From Pleomorphovibrio marinus (GTDB lineage Bacteria; Bacteroidota; Bacteroidia; Cytophagales; Cyclobacteriaceae): a stretch of 64,000 nucleotides of DNA. The stretch lies in assembly GCF_003347495.1 (NCBI RefSeq), contig NZ_QCXY01000011.1, positions 62,001 to 126,000 on the forward strand. Reading direction: 5' to 3'. Positions 29,244 to 40,000 of the stretch are shown one piece after another (the first letter of the stretch is position 1; each line of letters starts with the position of its first letter). The translations under genes and the position numbers were made by a program. The notes under the pieces are model-generated. The model was not told the origin of the DNA, searched no databases, and was given only the letters and a program-made list of their open reading frames with translations.

Positions 29244-29486
29244 ATGACCTTGTTAATAGGAGCACTGATAATCATTGGAATCGTTATTGCCTTGATCTTA
29301 ATTTTTAGAAAGATCTTTAATAAAAACCCAAAAGAAACCACTGTGGCTCAAGAAATGTCCTCAAAGGAGGTCCTTAAAAAGGAGGTTTCTGAGTTTGACA
29401 CAGACACAGGTGATAAGCAGGAGGAAGGAACCAAAAAGGAAGAAAACCCTGTGGAAAAAAGCGATGACAACAAGGAAATCAGATAA
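29244..29486 (+). CDS. Small membrane-anchored charged protein
   Basis: 80 residues. One N-terminal transmembrane helix (LLIGALIIIGIVIALILIF) is followed by a highly charged, probably disordered cytoplasmic tail rich in Lys and Glu. No family is recognised. It has its own terminator, which supports it as a real transcribed gene. Confidence 0.6.
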   Translation: MTLLIGALIIIGIVIALILIFRKIFNKNPKETTVAQEMSSKEVLKKEVSEFDTDTGDKQEEGTKKEENPVEKSDDNKEIR

Positions 29487-29520
29487 TTTAATGTAGTTAT
29501 CTGATTAAAAAGAAGTTAAG

Positions 29521-29564
29521 CCCTTCAAATTAAAGCTAATTATTGCTTTAAAGAAGGGTTTTTT
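29521..29564 (+). terminator. Strong terminator after the small membrane protein
   Basis: Long imperfect stem: CCCTTCAAATTAAAGC (29521-29536) pairs with GCTTTAAAGAAGGG (29545-29558) over an 8-base loop, followed by six T. A further hairpin (ATCAGATAA / TTATCTGAT) spans the stop codon at 29478-29505. Confidence 0.85.
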
Positions 29565-29628
29565 ACGTTTATGTTAAGGTAATTCAGATTCTTCAGTGAA
29601 ACTACCAAAAAATACCTTTAAAGGAAGC

Positions 29629-30579
29629 TTAATCCGTCTGATCTCTGCTATTGTCACCATTAAGTTCCACAAGCTCCACCTTAACCGCCTGTTTTAAAGG
29701 GATCACATTTCCACCTACATTCACTGCGATATAATAGGTGATCTGTGCGCCAAACAGGAATATTACTGCGGAATAATAAACCCATATAAGTATGGCAACC
29801 AAGGAGCCGGCCCCACCATAATAGCTACCCACCTCGGCATTTCCCATGTAGAATCCAATAAGGAACTTGCCAATTCCAAATAATACCATAGTGACAAAAG
29901 CTCCCAACCAAACGTCTTTCCATCTTACCACCGCATCGGGAAGTATCTTATACATTAACCCAAAAGTCAATACCAAAAGACCATGAGTAAGAACGAAATT
30001 GGAAGCAGAGGCAATAAAAAGGAAACTTCCATCAAACAATTCGGAAAAGTGTTTGATAACGATTACGATGACAGCATCTGCAATTAAAGACACCAACAAC
30101 AAAAAGCCTATAGAAGCTACCATTGAAAAACTCAGCAGCCGATTGATAACAAATTTTAGAAGGCCCTTGTTGGGTTTAGGTTTGATGTGCCAAATGTGGT
30201 TGATGCTGTTTTGAAGAGAAACAAAAACAGTGGTAGCGGAAAACAAAATCACGCCTATGGCAAGGGTTCTTGCCCAGAACGTTTGCTCCTCCAGAGTTAC
30301 ATTCGTCATTATTTGGTCAAGGGTCTCTGCCCCTTCCATTCCAATGAGTTCCTCTATCTGTGTGAGCAGTTCTTCCCTTACTTCCGTTTCACTGTAAAAG
30401 GTAGAGGCGATGTTTAACACAATTATTAACAGGGCAGGTAGACTAAAAATAGTGTAGAAAGCTGTACAGGCTGCGAAAGTAATAGAGTCGCTTCTCGAAA
30501 AGTCCTTTACGCTGTCCACGATAACCTCTATAAAGGTAAGTTTCTTGAATCGATTAAACCCTTTTTTAAGTTTTTTCAT
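29629..30579 (-). CDS. YihY/BrkB family membrane protein
   Basis: 316 residues from the ATG at 30579; the longer frame begins with TTG at 30597. Six hydrophobic segments and the family pattern (FSRSDSITFAACTAFYTIF, then FGIGKFLIGFYMG and GGAGSLVAILIWVYYSAVI) identify the YihY/BrkB group, once mis-called ribonuclease BN. It is an inner-membrane protein of uncertain transport role. It starts 21 bases after the acyltransferase stop, so the two are likely cotranscribed. Confidence 0.88.
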   Translation of the reverse strand: MKKLKKGFNRFKKLTFIEVIVDSVKDFSRSDSITFAACTAFYTIFSLPALLIIVLNIASTFYSETEVREELLTQIEELIGMEGAETLDQIMTNVTLEEQTFWARTLAIGVILFSATTVFVSLQNSINHIWHIKPKPNKGLLKFVINRLLSFSMVASIGFLLLVSLIADAVIVIVIKHFSELFDGSFLFIASASNFVLTHGLLVLTFGLMYKILPDAVVRWKDVWLGAFVTMVLFGIGKFLIGFYMGNAEVGSYYGGAGSLVAILIWVYYSAVIFLFGAQITYYIAVNVGGNVIPLKQAVKVELVELNGDNSRDQTD

Positions 30580-30600
30580 TTTTGCTTTTTTAATCAAGGA

Positions 30601-31158
30601 CTATTTTATGCCCTTTTCGGGGTATTTCCCTGTAATACCTCTTCCAAAGGCCTTCATTTCCTCGATCTGCTCCTCCATCTTTCCATTGGGATAGATGATT
30701 GGGCCTATTCCTGCCCGCTTATTTTTATAATCCAGAAAACCTACCATAATAGGGACACCAGCCCCCATAGCAATGTGGTAAAAGCCTGTTTTCCATTTAG
30801 GGGCATAATTCCTGGTTCCTTCAGGAGTGACCATTATGACTAGTTGACGACTGGTCTTGAGCATCTGGGTCATGGCCTCGGTGTAGGTTTGCTTTCTTTT
30901 GCCTGAAACTCTTTTGCGGTCAATTGGGATTCCACCCAATACTTTGATCAACCAGCCTAAGGGCCCCACCATGATTTCTTTTTTTATAGTGAATTTCACA
31001 GGCACGTCCATTAGGTAAAAGGCCGCTCTAGCGTACAACAAATCCCAGTTACTGGTATGAGGTATTGCAATCAATACTGCCTTTTCGATTTCCTTCGGAA
31101 AAACACCACTGATTTTCCAGCCAGAAATCCAAAAAACCAACCTAGCTAAAAATTTCAT
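30601..31158 (-). CDS. Lysophospholipid/1-acylglycerol-phosphate acyltransferase-like protein
   Basis: 185 residues. The HX4D catalytic motif is visible as IPHTSNWDLLYA, with GGIPIDRKR (acceptor-binding block) and TPEGTRNYAPKW (block with the Glu of the EGT motif) in order. It transfers an acyl chain, but the specific acceptor is unknown; this short cytoplasmic form is common in Bacteroidota. A copy of the dispersed repeat fills the gap upstream. Confidence 0.85.
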   Translation of the reverse strand: MKFLARLVFWISGWKISGVFPKEIEKAVLIAIPHTSNWDLLYARAAFYLMDVPVKFTIKKEIMVGPLGWLIKVLGGIPIDRKRVSGKRKQTYTEAMTQMLKTSRQLVIMVTPEGTRNYAPKWKTGFYHIAMGAGVPIMVGFLDYKNKRAGIGPIIYPNGKMEEQIEEMKAFGRGITGKYPEKGIK

Positions 31159-31330
31159 ATGATTATAATTAGTTTTTTAAAGGCCATATGGAATCTGTTT
31201 ATAATTGATTTTTATTTGCCACAAAGCCTGCCCCGGACTCGTTTCGGGGGAATCTTGCAATCTTAATCATCCCTACGTGCGTCGCTTGCGTCATGCCCTG
31301 ACTGCCGTCAGGACAGGCTCGATTTCATCA
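31159..31330. repeat. Dispersed intergenic repeat, copy B
   Basis: Fills the gap between the patatin gene and the acyltransferase, overlapping the patatin stop codon. It holds the shared core CGTCATGCCCTGACTGCCGT and the CAGGACAGGCTCGATTTCATC end, plus CCCGGACTCGTTTCGGGG, a second hairpin. The sequence next to the acyltransferase start (TTTTTTAAAGGCCATAT) recurs in copy C. Confidence 0.85.
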
Positions 31331-32143
31331 TTTTATAGTGTCAAGTTTATTCTTCACCATGGATTCTATTTCCGGCAAATTATCCATAAATTCCAATGCA
31401 GACTCATATCCAATAGCAAATATTTCCTTGGTCTTTTTGATTTCCAATACTCCGAACTTAGCCAAACCCACAGGTTCCAAGAAATAATCACAAAGATTTT
31501 TCCTGCTGTAAACATTATAATTCATGGACATGATTACAGTTCTCTCTATTAGTTTCTTGATATTCGTTATGTGTTGTTCTTCAGGCAAATGGTTACAGTT
31601 TATCCCAATGATTTTTTGACATGTACCCAACAAAGGCTCAACTGGCATATTATTGAGCACACCTCCATCCACATAATAACTGCCATCAATTTCAATAGGG
31701 TCAAACATCCCCGGAATACAAGAGGATGCCATTAAGGGTTTTATCAACTCCCCTTTCTCAAAATAGGTAGTCTCACCCTTCTGCAGGTGAGTTGCTGCCA
31801 CGGTAAGTGGTATAGTAAGGGAAGAAAAATCATCCACAGGAAGATATCTGGCATACAGCCCAGCCAATTGATCCAATTTCAAAAGTCCCTTCCAACTAAT
31901 AGCCGGCCGGATAAAGCGGAAATACCTGGTCTGGATGATGATATCCAAAATCTCCAATGGGGAATATCCACCCGCATACATGGCACCTGCTATAGCTCCG
32001 GCACTGCTTCCGGATATTCGGTCGGGAAATATCCCTTTCTCGTTGAAGGCTTTAAGAATACCAAGATGAGCTACACCCCGTATACCCCCTCCCGATAAAG
32101 CTATCCCTATTGATGCTACATTTTGGTGTTTCATGGGAAGCAT
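31328..32143 (-). CDS. Patatin-like phospholipase
   Basis: 271 residues with the full patatin signature: the oxyanion Gly-rich loop (ALSGGGIRGVAHLGI), GxSxG nucleophile (SGSSAGAIAG) and the Asp dyad partner in the DGG of YVDGGVLNNMP. It hydrolyses acyl esters of lipids; no signal peptide, so likely intracellular or peripheral. An alternative start exists at 32134 (MKHQN). Its stop overlaps repeat copy B. Confidence 0.9.
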   Translation of the reverse strand: MLPMKHQNVASIGIALSGGGIRGVAHLGILKAFNEKGIFPDRISGSSAGAIAGAMYAGGYSPLEILDIIIQTRYFRFIRPAISWKGLLKLDQLAGLYARYLPVDDFSSLTIPLTVAATHLQKGETTYFEKGELIKPLMASSCIPGMFDPIEIDGSYYVDGGVLNNMPVEPLLGTCQKIIGINCNHLPEEQHITNIKKLIERTVIMSMNYNVYSRKNLCDYFLEPVGLAKFGVLEIKKTKEIFAIGYESALEFMDNLPEIESMVKNKLDTIK

Positions 32144-32243
32144 TCTTGTTTTAACAACCTATGCAACCGGAAAAAAAGAAAATGCGGATAAGTATAACCA
32201 GACAACCCTAAATCCCTTTTCCTTAGAGAACTATTTATTGGCA

Positions 32244-33194
32244 TTAAGGTTCTGTAAATACGCCCATAGCGCAAAATTTCTCAATTCTCTTTTGTATTCT
32301 TTCTTGGGAGCTTAAGCCTTCTAATTCTTCCAGCGAAGATTTAATAGTGGATTTCACAAGGTTGGCCATGGTCTTCATATCCTTGTGGGCACCGCCTAGA
32401 GGTTCCTCAATAATGCCGTCGATCAGTTTATGGTTTAGCATGTCCGAGGCAGTCAATTTTAAAGCTTCAGCAGCTTGTTCTTTGTAATCCCAACTTCTCC
32501 ATAATATAGATGAACATGATTCAGGGGAAATTACTGAATACCATGTGTTTTCCAACATAAATACTTTATCACCAATTGCGATGCCTAAAGCTCCCCCAGA
32601 GGCTCCCTCCCCAATAATGATGCAGATTACAGGGACTTTAAGTTTGAACATTTCCCTTAGATTAAGTGCTATGGCCTCTCCTTGGCCTCTTTCCTCAGCT
32701 TCAAGGCCTGGAAAAGCTCCGGGGGTGTCAATTAAGGTGATTATAGGTTTGTTGAATTTTTCGGCTATTTTCATGAGCCTAAGCGCCTTTCGGTACCCCT
32801 CGGGATTCGCCATTCCAAAATTCCTTTCCTGGCGCTGCTTTGTATTTCTGCCCTTTTGTTGACCAATGAACATCACTGTTTTGCCATCTATGTCCCCGAG
32901 CCCTCCTACCATAGCCTTGTCATCCTTGACATTCCTGTCTCCGTGCAACTCAATAAAATCCTTGGTGATTTCGTAAATATAATCCAAGGCATAGGGCCTG
33001 TCAGAATGCCTAGAAAGTTGCACCCTCTGCCATCGGGTAAGATTCTGAAAGGTTTCTTTTTTCAAAGTCTTAAGTTTATCTTCCAAGGACTCAATATCAG
33101 AGGAAAGGTCTATATTCTTACCCTTCGCCAGTTCTTTCATTTCCCGAAGTTTATGTTCTAAGTCTGCTATTGGCTTTTCAAATTCTAATACCAT
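32244..33194 (-). CDS. accA: Acetyl-CoA carboxylase carboxyltransferase, alpha subunit
   Basis: 316 residues, normal length. Typical segments are [50 protein letters not shown] and [13 protein letters not shown] (the crotonase-fold oxyanion region), plus PESCSSILW near the C-terminus. With AccD it transfers the carboxyl group from biotin to acetyl-CoA in fatty acid synthesis. No accD is present nearby. The start lies after a short AT-rich leader. Confidence 0.97.
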   Translation of the reverse strand: MVLEFEKPIADLEHKLREMKELAKGKNIDLSSDIESLEDKLKTLKKETFQNLTRWQRVQLSRHSDRPYALDYIYEITKDFIELHGDRNVKDDKAMVGGLGDIDGKTVMFIGQQKGRNTKQRQERNFGMANPEGYRKALRLMKIAEKFNKPIITLIDTPGAFPGLEAEERGQGEAIALNLREMFKLKVPVICIIIGEGASGGALGIAIGDKVFMLENTWYSVISPESCSSILWRSWDYKEQAAEALKLTASDMLNHKLIDGIIEEPLGGAHKDMKTMANLVKSTIKSSLEELEGLSSQERIQKRIEKFCAMGVFTEP

Positions 33195-33286
33195 ACAATA
33201 GGATTTTTTATATAGGCAAAGTTAAAACATTATTTTGATTTAAGGCATAGGTTGCCCATTCGAAGCCCTATCTGTAAGAAGGTTAT

Positions 33287-34480
33287 TTAACCCCTTTCCA
33301 CAATTTGGTTGACCTTACCGGTGGTTTTGTGTTTGAGGATCACCTTTTTGTCACCATTTGGTAGGGTTTCCTTTTTGATGAGCCAATGCTCATCGTCATA
33401 GGAGTGATGGCCGGATAATTTCTCGGAATTTGTATCCCCTCTCCAATCCTCCAATTCCACAACTTCCCACTGCCTGGATGACGCAGATTTAAAAGCAGCA
33501 TCCAAAATGGCGTTTACCACGTAACCATCATAAAAGGTCTCCAGAGGCTCCCTCCCTTTTTCCATGGCCTCAAACATATCGGTAAACATGTGGGGGTACC
33601 CCAACTCATGGGCTTCATCCCCTACAGGAAACAGCCAGCCAGCGTCGGACTCGGCCTTTTCGGCCACATATCCCCCGCCCTTGCTAGTGGTAAACATTTC
33701 AAATCCGGTTCTCAGGAAGCTGTTGAGCCAAACTGTGCCCTCAGTGCCCATCACCTCATCCCTTAAATCCATCCCTCCCCGAAAAGTCCAGCTAACCTCA
33801 AATTGACCAATGGCTCCATTGGCATATTTCACCAGTCCAATGGCATGGTCCTCCGCATCTATAGGGTGAACCTGAGTGTCGGCCCAACACATCACTTCCA
33901 CGGGCTTCACGTTTTTTCCTATAAAATTCCTGCCTATTTCCACGCAGTGACATCCAAGGTCAATGATGGCACCACCTCCTGAAAGGGACTTATCCCAAAA
34001 CCAATCGCTATGAGGGCCAGGATGGGCTTCTCTGGACTTGGTCCAAAGGATCTTGCCTAAACCGCCATCTGCTACACTTTTTACTGTTTTTAAGAACTTA
34101 GGAGTATAGCACAAATCTTCCAGGTAACCGGCAAAAATTCCTGCCTTTTCCACTGCGTTCAGCATCACCTTAGCTTCTTTAGCGTTTCTTCCGAGGGGTT
34201 TGGTGCATAAGACCGGCTTTCCCGCTGCCGCACAGGCCAGCACAGCTTCTTCATGCTGGTGGTTGGGGAGGGCTATTACCACTACCTCGGTTTCAGGGTG
34301 GTTTATGGCCTCATGAAGGTTACTACTGTAATGAGAAAGCCCGTAATCCTTGGCAAATCGCTTTGCATTTTCTTCTGTTCGGGAATAGACCAGTTCAATT
34401 TGGTCCTTCCTCCTTTGGGCGTGCAGGGTATCCGCATAGAACCTAGCGATAAACCCTGAGCCTAGCATGGCTATTTTCAT
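33287..34480 (-). CDS. Gfo/Idh/MocA family oxidoreductase
   Basis: 397 residues. The Rossmann motif [15 protein letters not shown] at the N-terminus binds NAD(P). The usual EKP motif reads TKP ([14 protein letters not shown]). The substrate-side His occurs in [14 protein letters not shown]. The C-terminal domain ends in an unusually long tail of about 60 residues. The substrate, probably a sugar or inositol derivative, is not determined by sequence. A repeat copy lies upstream. Confidence 0.88.
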   Translation of the reverse strand: MKIAMLGSGFIARFYADTLHAQRRKDQIELVYSRTEENAKRFAKDYGLSHYSSNLHEAINHPETEVVVIALPNHQHEEAVLACAAAGKPVLCTKPLGRNAKEAKVMLNAVEKAGIFAGYLEDLCYTPKFLKTVKSVADGGLGKILWTKSREAHPGPHSDWFWDKSLSGGGAIIDLGCHCVEIGRNFIGKNVKPVEVMCWADTQVHPIDAEDHAIGLVKYANGAIGQFEVSWTFRGGMDLRDEVMGTEGTVWLNSFLRTGFEMFTTSKGGGYVAEKAESDAGWLFPVGDEAHELGYPHMFTDMFEAMEKGREPLETFYDGYVVNAILDAAFKSASSRQWEVVELEDWRGDTNSEKLSGHHSYDDEHWLIKKETLPNGDKKVILKHKTTGKVNQIVERG

Positions 34481-34655
34481 ATGATTGTAATTTGTTTTTT
34501 AAAGGCCATATAGCCTGCCCCTGCCTGCCCCGAACTTGTTTCGGGGAACTTGTTTCGGGGGAATCTCGCAGTCTATAATCATCCCAGTGTGTGACGTGCT
34601 CGTCATGCCCTGACTGCCGTCAGGACAGGCTCGATTTCATCTGTTTATAATTGTT
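34481..34655. repeat. Dispersed intergenic repeat, copy C
   Basis: Directly upstream of the oxidoreductase start. It contains TTTTTTAAAGGCCATAT, two adjacent CTTGTTTCGGGG units and the shared core CCCTGACTGCCGTCAGGACA followed by GGCTCGATTTCATC. The rest of the 372-base gap up to 34852 is AT-rich and carries the promoter region of the VLRF1 gene without a clear box. Confidence 0.85.
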
Positions 34656-34852
34656 TCTTAGAAGTTTATTTCTACTTAAGCCGATGATTTGCTGTCAGTT
34701 TTTGAAAATATGGAATTCTTAACTTAAAATTAAGGAAAATACCCACACAAAAAAACAAAGTTAAAAACCCCACCCTACCTAAGTTCAGAAAAGCTTTTGT
34801 CTTTGAATTGCCTAGACAATGGGCTAATTTCAACATTTCATATCCTAGCAAA

Positions 34853-35554
34853 ATGAACAGGCAATTTTATTCCCCTGAGGAAACCCCAAAATTCTTGCAA
34901 GAACTGAACAAAATTAGTACAGGATATGTACCTGAAGAAAAGAAGCACCAACTCGTTTTCGAATTGGGAGAGGAAAGTAAGATCTGGGTAAGGCTACCCC
35001 TACAGCTTGATTTCCTGACCTTGGATCCAATAGGTGGATTTCAATATGTGCTAGTACTAATAGAGTCAGGAATAGCGGTCGTGGGTTTTTTTGAGGAGGA
35101 AAACCTGATGGAGCACAAGGTGTTCCGGGGTTACTTGGTAAGAAAAAAGCAGGGAAAAAGCCAAATAAGGCATTTGAATGAAAAAGGCAAGTCCAGAGCC
35201 GGTTCTAGAATCAGACTGGCTTCAACCTTAGAATTTTTTGAAAACATCAATTTGAGGTTAATAGATATTTTTGAAAGAAATAGAATTGACAAAATCTGTC
35301 TATCCTGTTCCAAAACCCTCTGGCCTTATTTCTTTCAAGCAAAAGTTCCCACGCCCTTTGAAAAAGAAGATCCAAGGCTATATAAAATTCCTTTCCATGT
35401 TCCCTCCTCAAACTTTGACCAACTTAAGCGGATTCACAAACTTCTCTTTATGGGAGATATGAGATATATTACTGATATAGAAGGTAATATAGTTAATGAC
35501 ATAAAGCAAAGAATAAATCTTGATAATCCTGATCAGGAAATGGATGACTGGTAA
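34853..35554 (+). CDS. VLRF1 (Vms1/ANKZF1-type) release-factor-like protein
   Basis: 233 residues from the ATG at 34853; an in-frame TTG lies at 34808. The chain follows the VLRF1 domain of eukaryotic Vms1/ANKZF1: FRGYLVRKKQGKSQIRHL, where the GxxQ motif (Gly101, Gln104) occupies the catalytic position, then KSRAGSRIRLAS. The closing block DPRLYKIPFHVPSSNFDQL resembles the DPRLWDIPL...TFQEL stretch of human ANKZF1 as I recall it. In eukaryotes the domain frees peptides from stalled tRNA on large subunits. A similar ribosome-rescue role here is inference. No zinc finger or ankyrin part is present. Confidence 0.8.
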   Translation: MNRQFYSPEETPKFLQELNKISTGYVPEEKKHQLVFELGEESKIWVRLPLQLDFLTLDPIGGFQYVLVLIESGIAVVGFFEEENLMEHKVFRGYLVRKKQGKSQIRHLNEKGKSRAGSRIRLASTLEFFENINLRLIDIFERNRIDKICLSCSKTLWPYFFQAKVPTPFEKEDPRLYKIPFHVPSSNFDQLKRIHKLLFMGDMRYITDIEGNIVNDIKQRINLDNPDQEMDDW

Positions 35555-35599
35555 TTAAATTATGCAAGGATTACGTGTTTTCTATCCTTTCATCCATGT

Positions 35600-35760
35600 G
35601 TCTATTTTTTTGTTTACCTCCCCTGACTGCCGTCAGAGAGGTAGCTTGCCCCGGACTCGTTTCGGGGAATTTATTTCGGGAGAATCTCGCAACTCCCCGT
35701 AGCCCCGTAGCTATCGGGGGGGCATCCCAATGTGTGAGGTTCTCCTCCTGCTAGATTTCG
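35600..35760. repeat. Dispersed intergenic repeat, rearranged copy D
   Basis: Within the gap before lhgO. It has CCCCTGACTGCCGTCAG, then CCCCGGACTCGTTTCGGGG, AATCTCGCAAC and CATCCCAATGTGTGA: the same words as copies A-C but in a different order, and without the CTCGATTTCATC end. A stretch CCCCGTAGCCCCGTAGC is unique to it. Confidence 0.7.
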
Positions 35761-35796
35761 TTTTACTAAAGTATAATTTGTTTTAAATTTGGCAGT

Positions 35797-36996
35797 ATGA
35801 AGTACGACATAATCATCATAGGAGGAGGTATCGTGGGCTTAGCTTCAGGTATGAAGTTATTGGAAAAAAATCCAAACCTTAAGATTGCCCTTCTCGAAAA
35901 GGAAAAGGAGATAGCAATGCATCAAACCGGGCATAACAGTGGGGTGATCCATTCCGGTCTATACTATAAACCTGGGAGCCTGAAAGCAGTCAACTGTGTG
36001 CAAGGGTACAAACAATTACTTGAATTCTGCTCCTCGGAAGGTGTGCCATATGAAATTACGGGCAAAGTGGTAGTGGCCACTTCCAGGGAACAAATCCCCC
36101 TTCTCAACAAATTGTTGGAGAGAGGCTTGGCAAATGGCTTGAAAGGAAGCAGGGCCATTACCTTAGATGAGCTAAAAGAATATGAACCCTATTGTGCTGG
36201 AGTGGCTGCTTTGCATATCCCTCAAACCGGGATAGTGGATTATGGAAAAGTGGCAATGGCATTTAAGAGGAAATTCATGGAGGCAGGAGGTGAAATTTAT
36301 TTGGAACACAAGGTAACTGAGATACTTCCACAGCCTGTAGGGCTTACGGTAGTGACCAGTAAAGGCACCTTGGAAGCCAAGTTTATGGTGAACTGTGCAG
36401 GGCTATATGCAGATAAGATTGCAGAAATGGAATCTACTTCACCCCCAACCATTCGTATCATTCCTTTCAGAGGAGAATATTATAAGCTCAAAAAAGAAAG
36501 GGAATATCTGGTAAAAAACCTGATTTATCCAGTTCCAGACCCGAATTTCCCATTTCTTGGAGTCCATTTTACAAGAATGATGAAAGGGGGTGTAGAAGCA
36601 GGACCCAATGCAGTGCTAGCCTTTAAAAAGGAAGGTTACAAGCGATCAGATTTTGATATGAAGGAATTTATTTCTTCCGTTACCTGGCCAGGATTACAAA
36701 AAGTAGCCTCAAAATACTGGAAAACAGGTTTAGGGGAATACAAACGTTCATTTTCCAAAAAAGCCTTTACCATCGCCCTGCAAGAGTTAATTCCGGATGT
36801 CCAGGAATCCGATTTGGAAGAAGGTGGTGCGGGCGTAAGGGCACAAGCCTGCGATAAGCATGGTGGACTTTTGGACGATTTTGCGATCCAAGAGTCGGCT
36901 CACGCCATTCATGTGCTTAATGCCCCTTCTCCGGCAGCCACCAGTGCTTTATCCATTGGAGAGACGATTGCCGAGCTGGGAATGAAAAGGCTCTAA
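35797..36996 (+). CDS. lhgO: L-2-hydroxyglutarate oxidase
   Basis: 399 residues. FAD-binding GGGIVGLASGMKLLE opens the chain, and HNSGVIHSGLYYKPGSLKA is a strong signature of the LhgO family, followed by PFRGEYYKL and FLGVHFTRMM. It oxidises L-2-hydroxyglutarate to 2-oxoglutarate. The enzyme is a peripheral membrane flavoprotein in E. coli. It is a single gene and converges on the CheB-CheR kinase. Confidence 0.92.
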   Translation: MKYDIIIIGGGIVGLASGMKLLEKNPNLKIALLEKEKEIAMHQTGHNSGVIHSGLYYKPGSLKAVNCVQGYKQLLEFCSSEGVPYEITGKVVVATSREQIPLLNKLLERGLANGLKGSRAITLDELKEYEPYCAGVAALHIPQTGIVDYGKVAMAFKRKFMEAGGEIYLEHKVTEILPQPVGLTVVTSKGTLEAKFMVNCAGLYADKIAEMESTSPPTIRIIPFRGEYYKLKKEREYLVKNLIYPVPDPNFPFLGVHFTRMMKGGVEAGPNAVLAFKKEGYKRSDFDMKEFISSVTWPGLQKVASKYWKTGLGEYKRSFSKKAFTIALQELIPDVQESDLEEGGAGVRAQACDKHGGLLDDFAIQESAHAIHVLNAPSPAATSALSIGETIAELGMKRL

Positions 36997-37066
36997 CACT
37001 ATCCTGGTGCATTTGTATCCTGGAGTATATTCACTCCTCATCCTCTATTGATATTAGCTATTTCGC

Positions 37067-40000
37067 TTATTTAGTCTTTGGAAATCTCAAAATAAAAATA
37101 GTATGGCTTCCATATGTGGAGGAGGCTGAAATGGTGCCTCCATGCTGCTCCATAATCTGCTTGCAGATATATAGTCCCAACCCCGATCCTTCTACCTTTG
37201 ATTTTATTTTGAGTCTAGAAAACACCTTGAAAAGCTTGGGTATGTCCTGTTCCCTTATCCCACTGCCGTTGTCCTTGACAAAAATCTTATGATAGTTATC
37301 CTCCTTTTCGTAGGATATGGTTATGATTGGTGATTCACTACCCTTATATTTCACTGCGTTGGAAATCAGGTTCTGAAATAAACGCACCAATAATTGTTCG
37401 AACCCTTTGATTTTTGGCAAATGACCAACTTCCACTGTGGCCTCGTTTTTTTCCATTAACATCGCCAGATTTTCGGAAGCCATACCAATCACCTTTTTGA
37501 GGTCTACCCATTCCTCCTTTTCACTAAGCTTTCCAGTTTGGGAAAATTCCAGCAAACCATTGATCAGTTCGATCATTCTACTTCCCGAATTGATCCCCAT
37601 ATCCAAAACTTCCATACCCTCCTCCCCTAGTTTGACTCCATAATCTTCCTTTATGATGTCTAATATTCCGGTGATTCCTCTTACTGGTTCTTTGAGGTCA
37701 TGAGAAGCCATATGTGCAAATTGCCTGAGTTCATTATTTATCAATTCAAGTTGAAAATTCTTTTTTTCCAGCTCCTTATTGAACCTGCGAAACTTTTCAT
37801 CCACGCTTTTCTGAAGGCTGATATCACTTTGTATTGCAAAAAAGCCCTTGAGGTTGTTATCACTGTCATATACGGGTTGGCATTGGATCCTTACCCAAAA
37901 CTTGTCCTTTGATTTGGTATAGTTAATGACTTCTACGTCGAACCCTTTTTCTGAAAGTACGCCTTCCTTCATTCGATGGATTATCTTGGGGTCTGTTTCT
38001 TCTCCCTGAAGCAATTCCCCAGGGGATTTACCCTTACATTCTTCCCATGCATACCCGGTTCTTTCCACGAATGCTTCATTCACCCAGAGAATTTTTTCGT
38101 GGCTGTCGGTAACCAATACGGCATTGTTGGTTTCTTTAACAATATTCGACAAGAGACTCAGCTCATCCTGATACTTGACCTTTTCTGTAATGTCACGTGT
38201 GGTAAGAAGAATCTTAGAGGGTTCACCGCTGTTGTCAGTAATGCATTTTACGTGTGATTCGAGCCACTTTAATTCCCCATTACTATTTTTGTACCTAAAG
38301 GTAACGGGTCCCGCATTTTTCCCTTGCTGAGAGGTTTTTAACCCTTTTAGCAGTGTCCCCCTGTCTCTTTCATCCACAAGGTCTATTAATTCGCTATCTT
38401 TAAGTTCCTGTTCAATTTTTCCCGTGAGCTCCTTACAGCTTGGAGAGGCATATTGAAATTTATAGTCCAGTCCATGAATGGAAATCATATCACTAGAATG
38501 CAGGGCAATTAACCTAAATATATCCTCCTGTTCACTGATCTTGTTTTTGGCTTCTATCAGGGAGTTTTGTAATTCACTCAGCTCCTTCTCATTGGATTCC
38601 AATTGTGTAATATCCAAAAAACTTAGTACAACCCCCTTAATTTCGTTTTTGAAGGTTCTGAAAGGTGAAATTTTCAACACGTATACATTTCCATCCGCAT
38701 CATTGACCGCAAGCTCCTTGCTGTTCAGGCTCTCGTGGACTTTTTTAATTTCATTGATGATCTTTTCGAAATCAATTTTTGACGTGAAATCCGTGATGGA
38801 TCTACCCAAATCCCGCTCATCAATATTGAGCAGTCGCTTTATGGATTTAGTGATTCTCCTGATATAGAGGTTCTCATCTAAAAAGAGAATGGATATGTCC
38901 GAACTGTTTAATAGATTGTTGAGGTCGTCGTTCAAAACAGACAGCTCCTCTACCTTTTCCTGGTATTCTGCATTCACCGTGTAAAGCTCCTCGTTTACGG
39001 ATTCCAATTCCTCATTGGAGCTTTGAAGTTCCTCATTTGTGGATTGGAGCTCTTCATTACTGGTTTCTAGTTCTTCAATGGTGGTCTGTAAATTCTCCTT
39101 GGTGTATTTGATTTCGTCCTCAAGCTCCTTGATTTTTGCCTTGGAGTCTAGGTCCAAGTCAAACTTCTTAATGTGTAGCGTAGTCTGTTCGTCCTCTTGG
39201 TCTACACCCTCAGACACTTTTTCATGGATCTCCATCATTCTAAAGCCATCCCCCATATCCCTGTCTTTCAGGCTTTTGATAATCAGGTCAAATCTGCGGG
39301 ATTTATCCGATTCAATCAGAGAAATATCCTTAAGTTGCATGGGGTTTTCCTCCCTTTCCACCTTTTTAAGCAAGATTTCTAGGGTGATCTTTAATTCTTC
39401 CGGGACCAGTTCAATAATATTATTGCTGAACTCACCCGGAGGAAAATGGAGGAACTCAAAGACGTTTCCAACAGTATGAACAATATTAAGTTCCCTGTCC
39501 ACAATAATGGATTGGGGAACATATTTCTGAATTAATACTTTATTGAGCTTTTCCGGAGAGAATCTACTTTCGCTCCGGTTAATGATTTTTTTGTTCTCCA
39601 TGGTATTCTTTGTGGCAAATGTGCGCGCACCTAGGTCATTTTTAAGTAAATCTACATCTGGAAGAGAAGCACTTTTTACATTTTTATATATTTTAAATTT
39701 TCTGTCTACTTCCTCAAAATACTCCTGCATATCCCCCAGACTTTCGCTGGAACCCAAAAAAAGATACCCCTCATCATGAAGGCTGTACCTGAAATAGGAA
39801 TAGATTTTCTGCTGTACTTCTGGCTTTAAATAGATGAGAAAATTCCTGCAACTAATTAGGTCAATTTTGCTGAAAGGAGGGTCCCTCAATATATTGTGCA
39901 CGGAAAACACGATCATATCCCGTATTTCTTTTTTGATCCTAAACTGACCCTGGGAAGAGGAAATAAAATACTTGTTTAGATTCTTATGGTCAATATTCTT

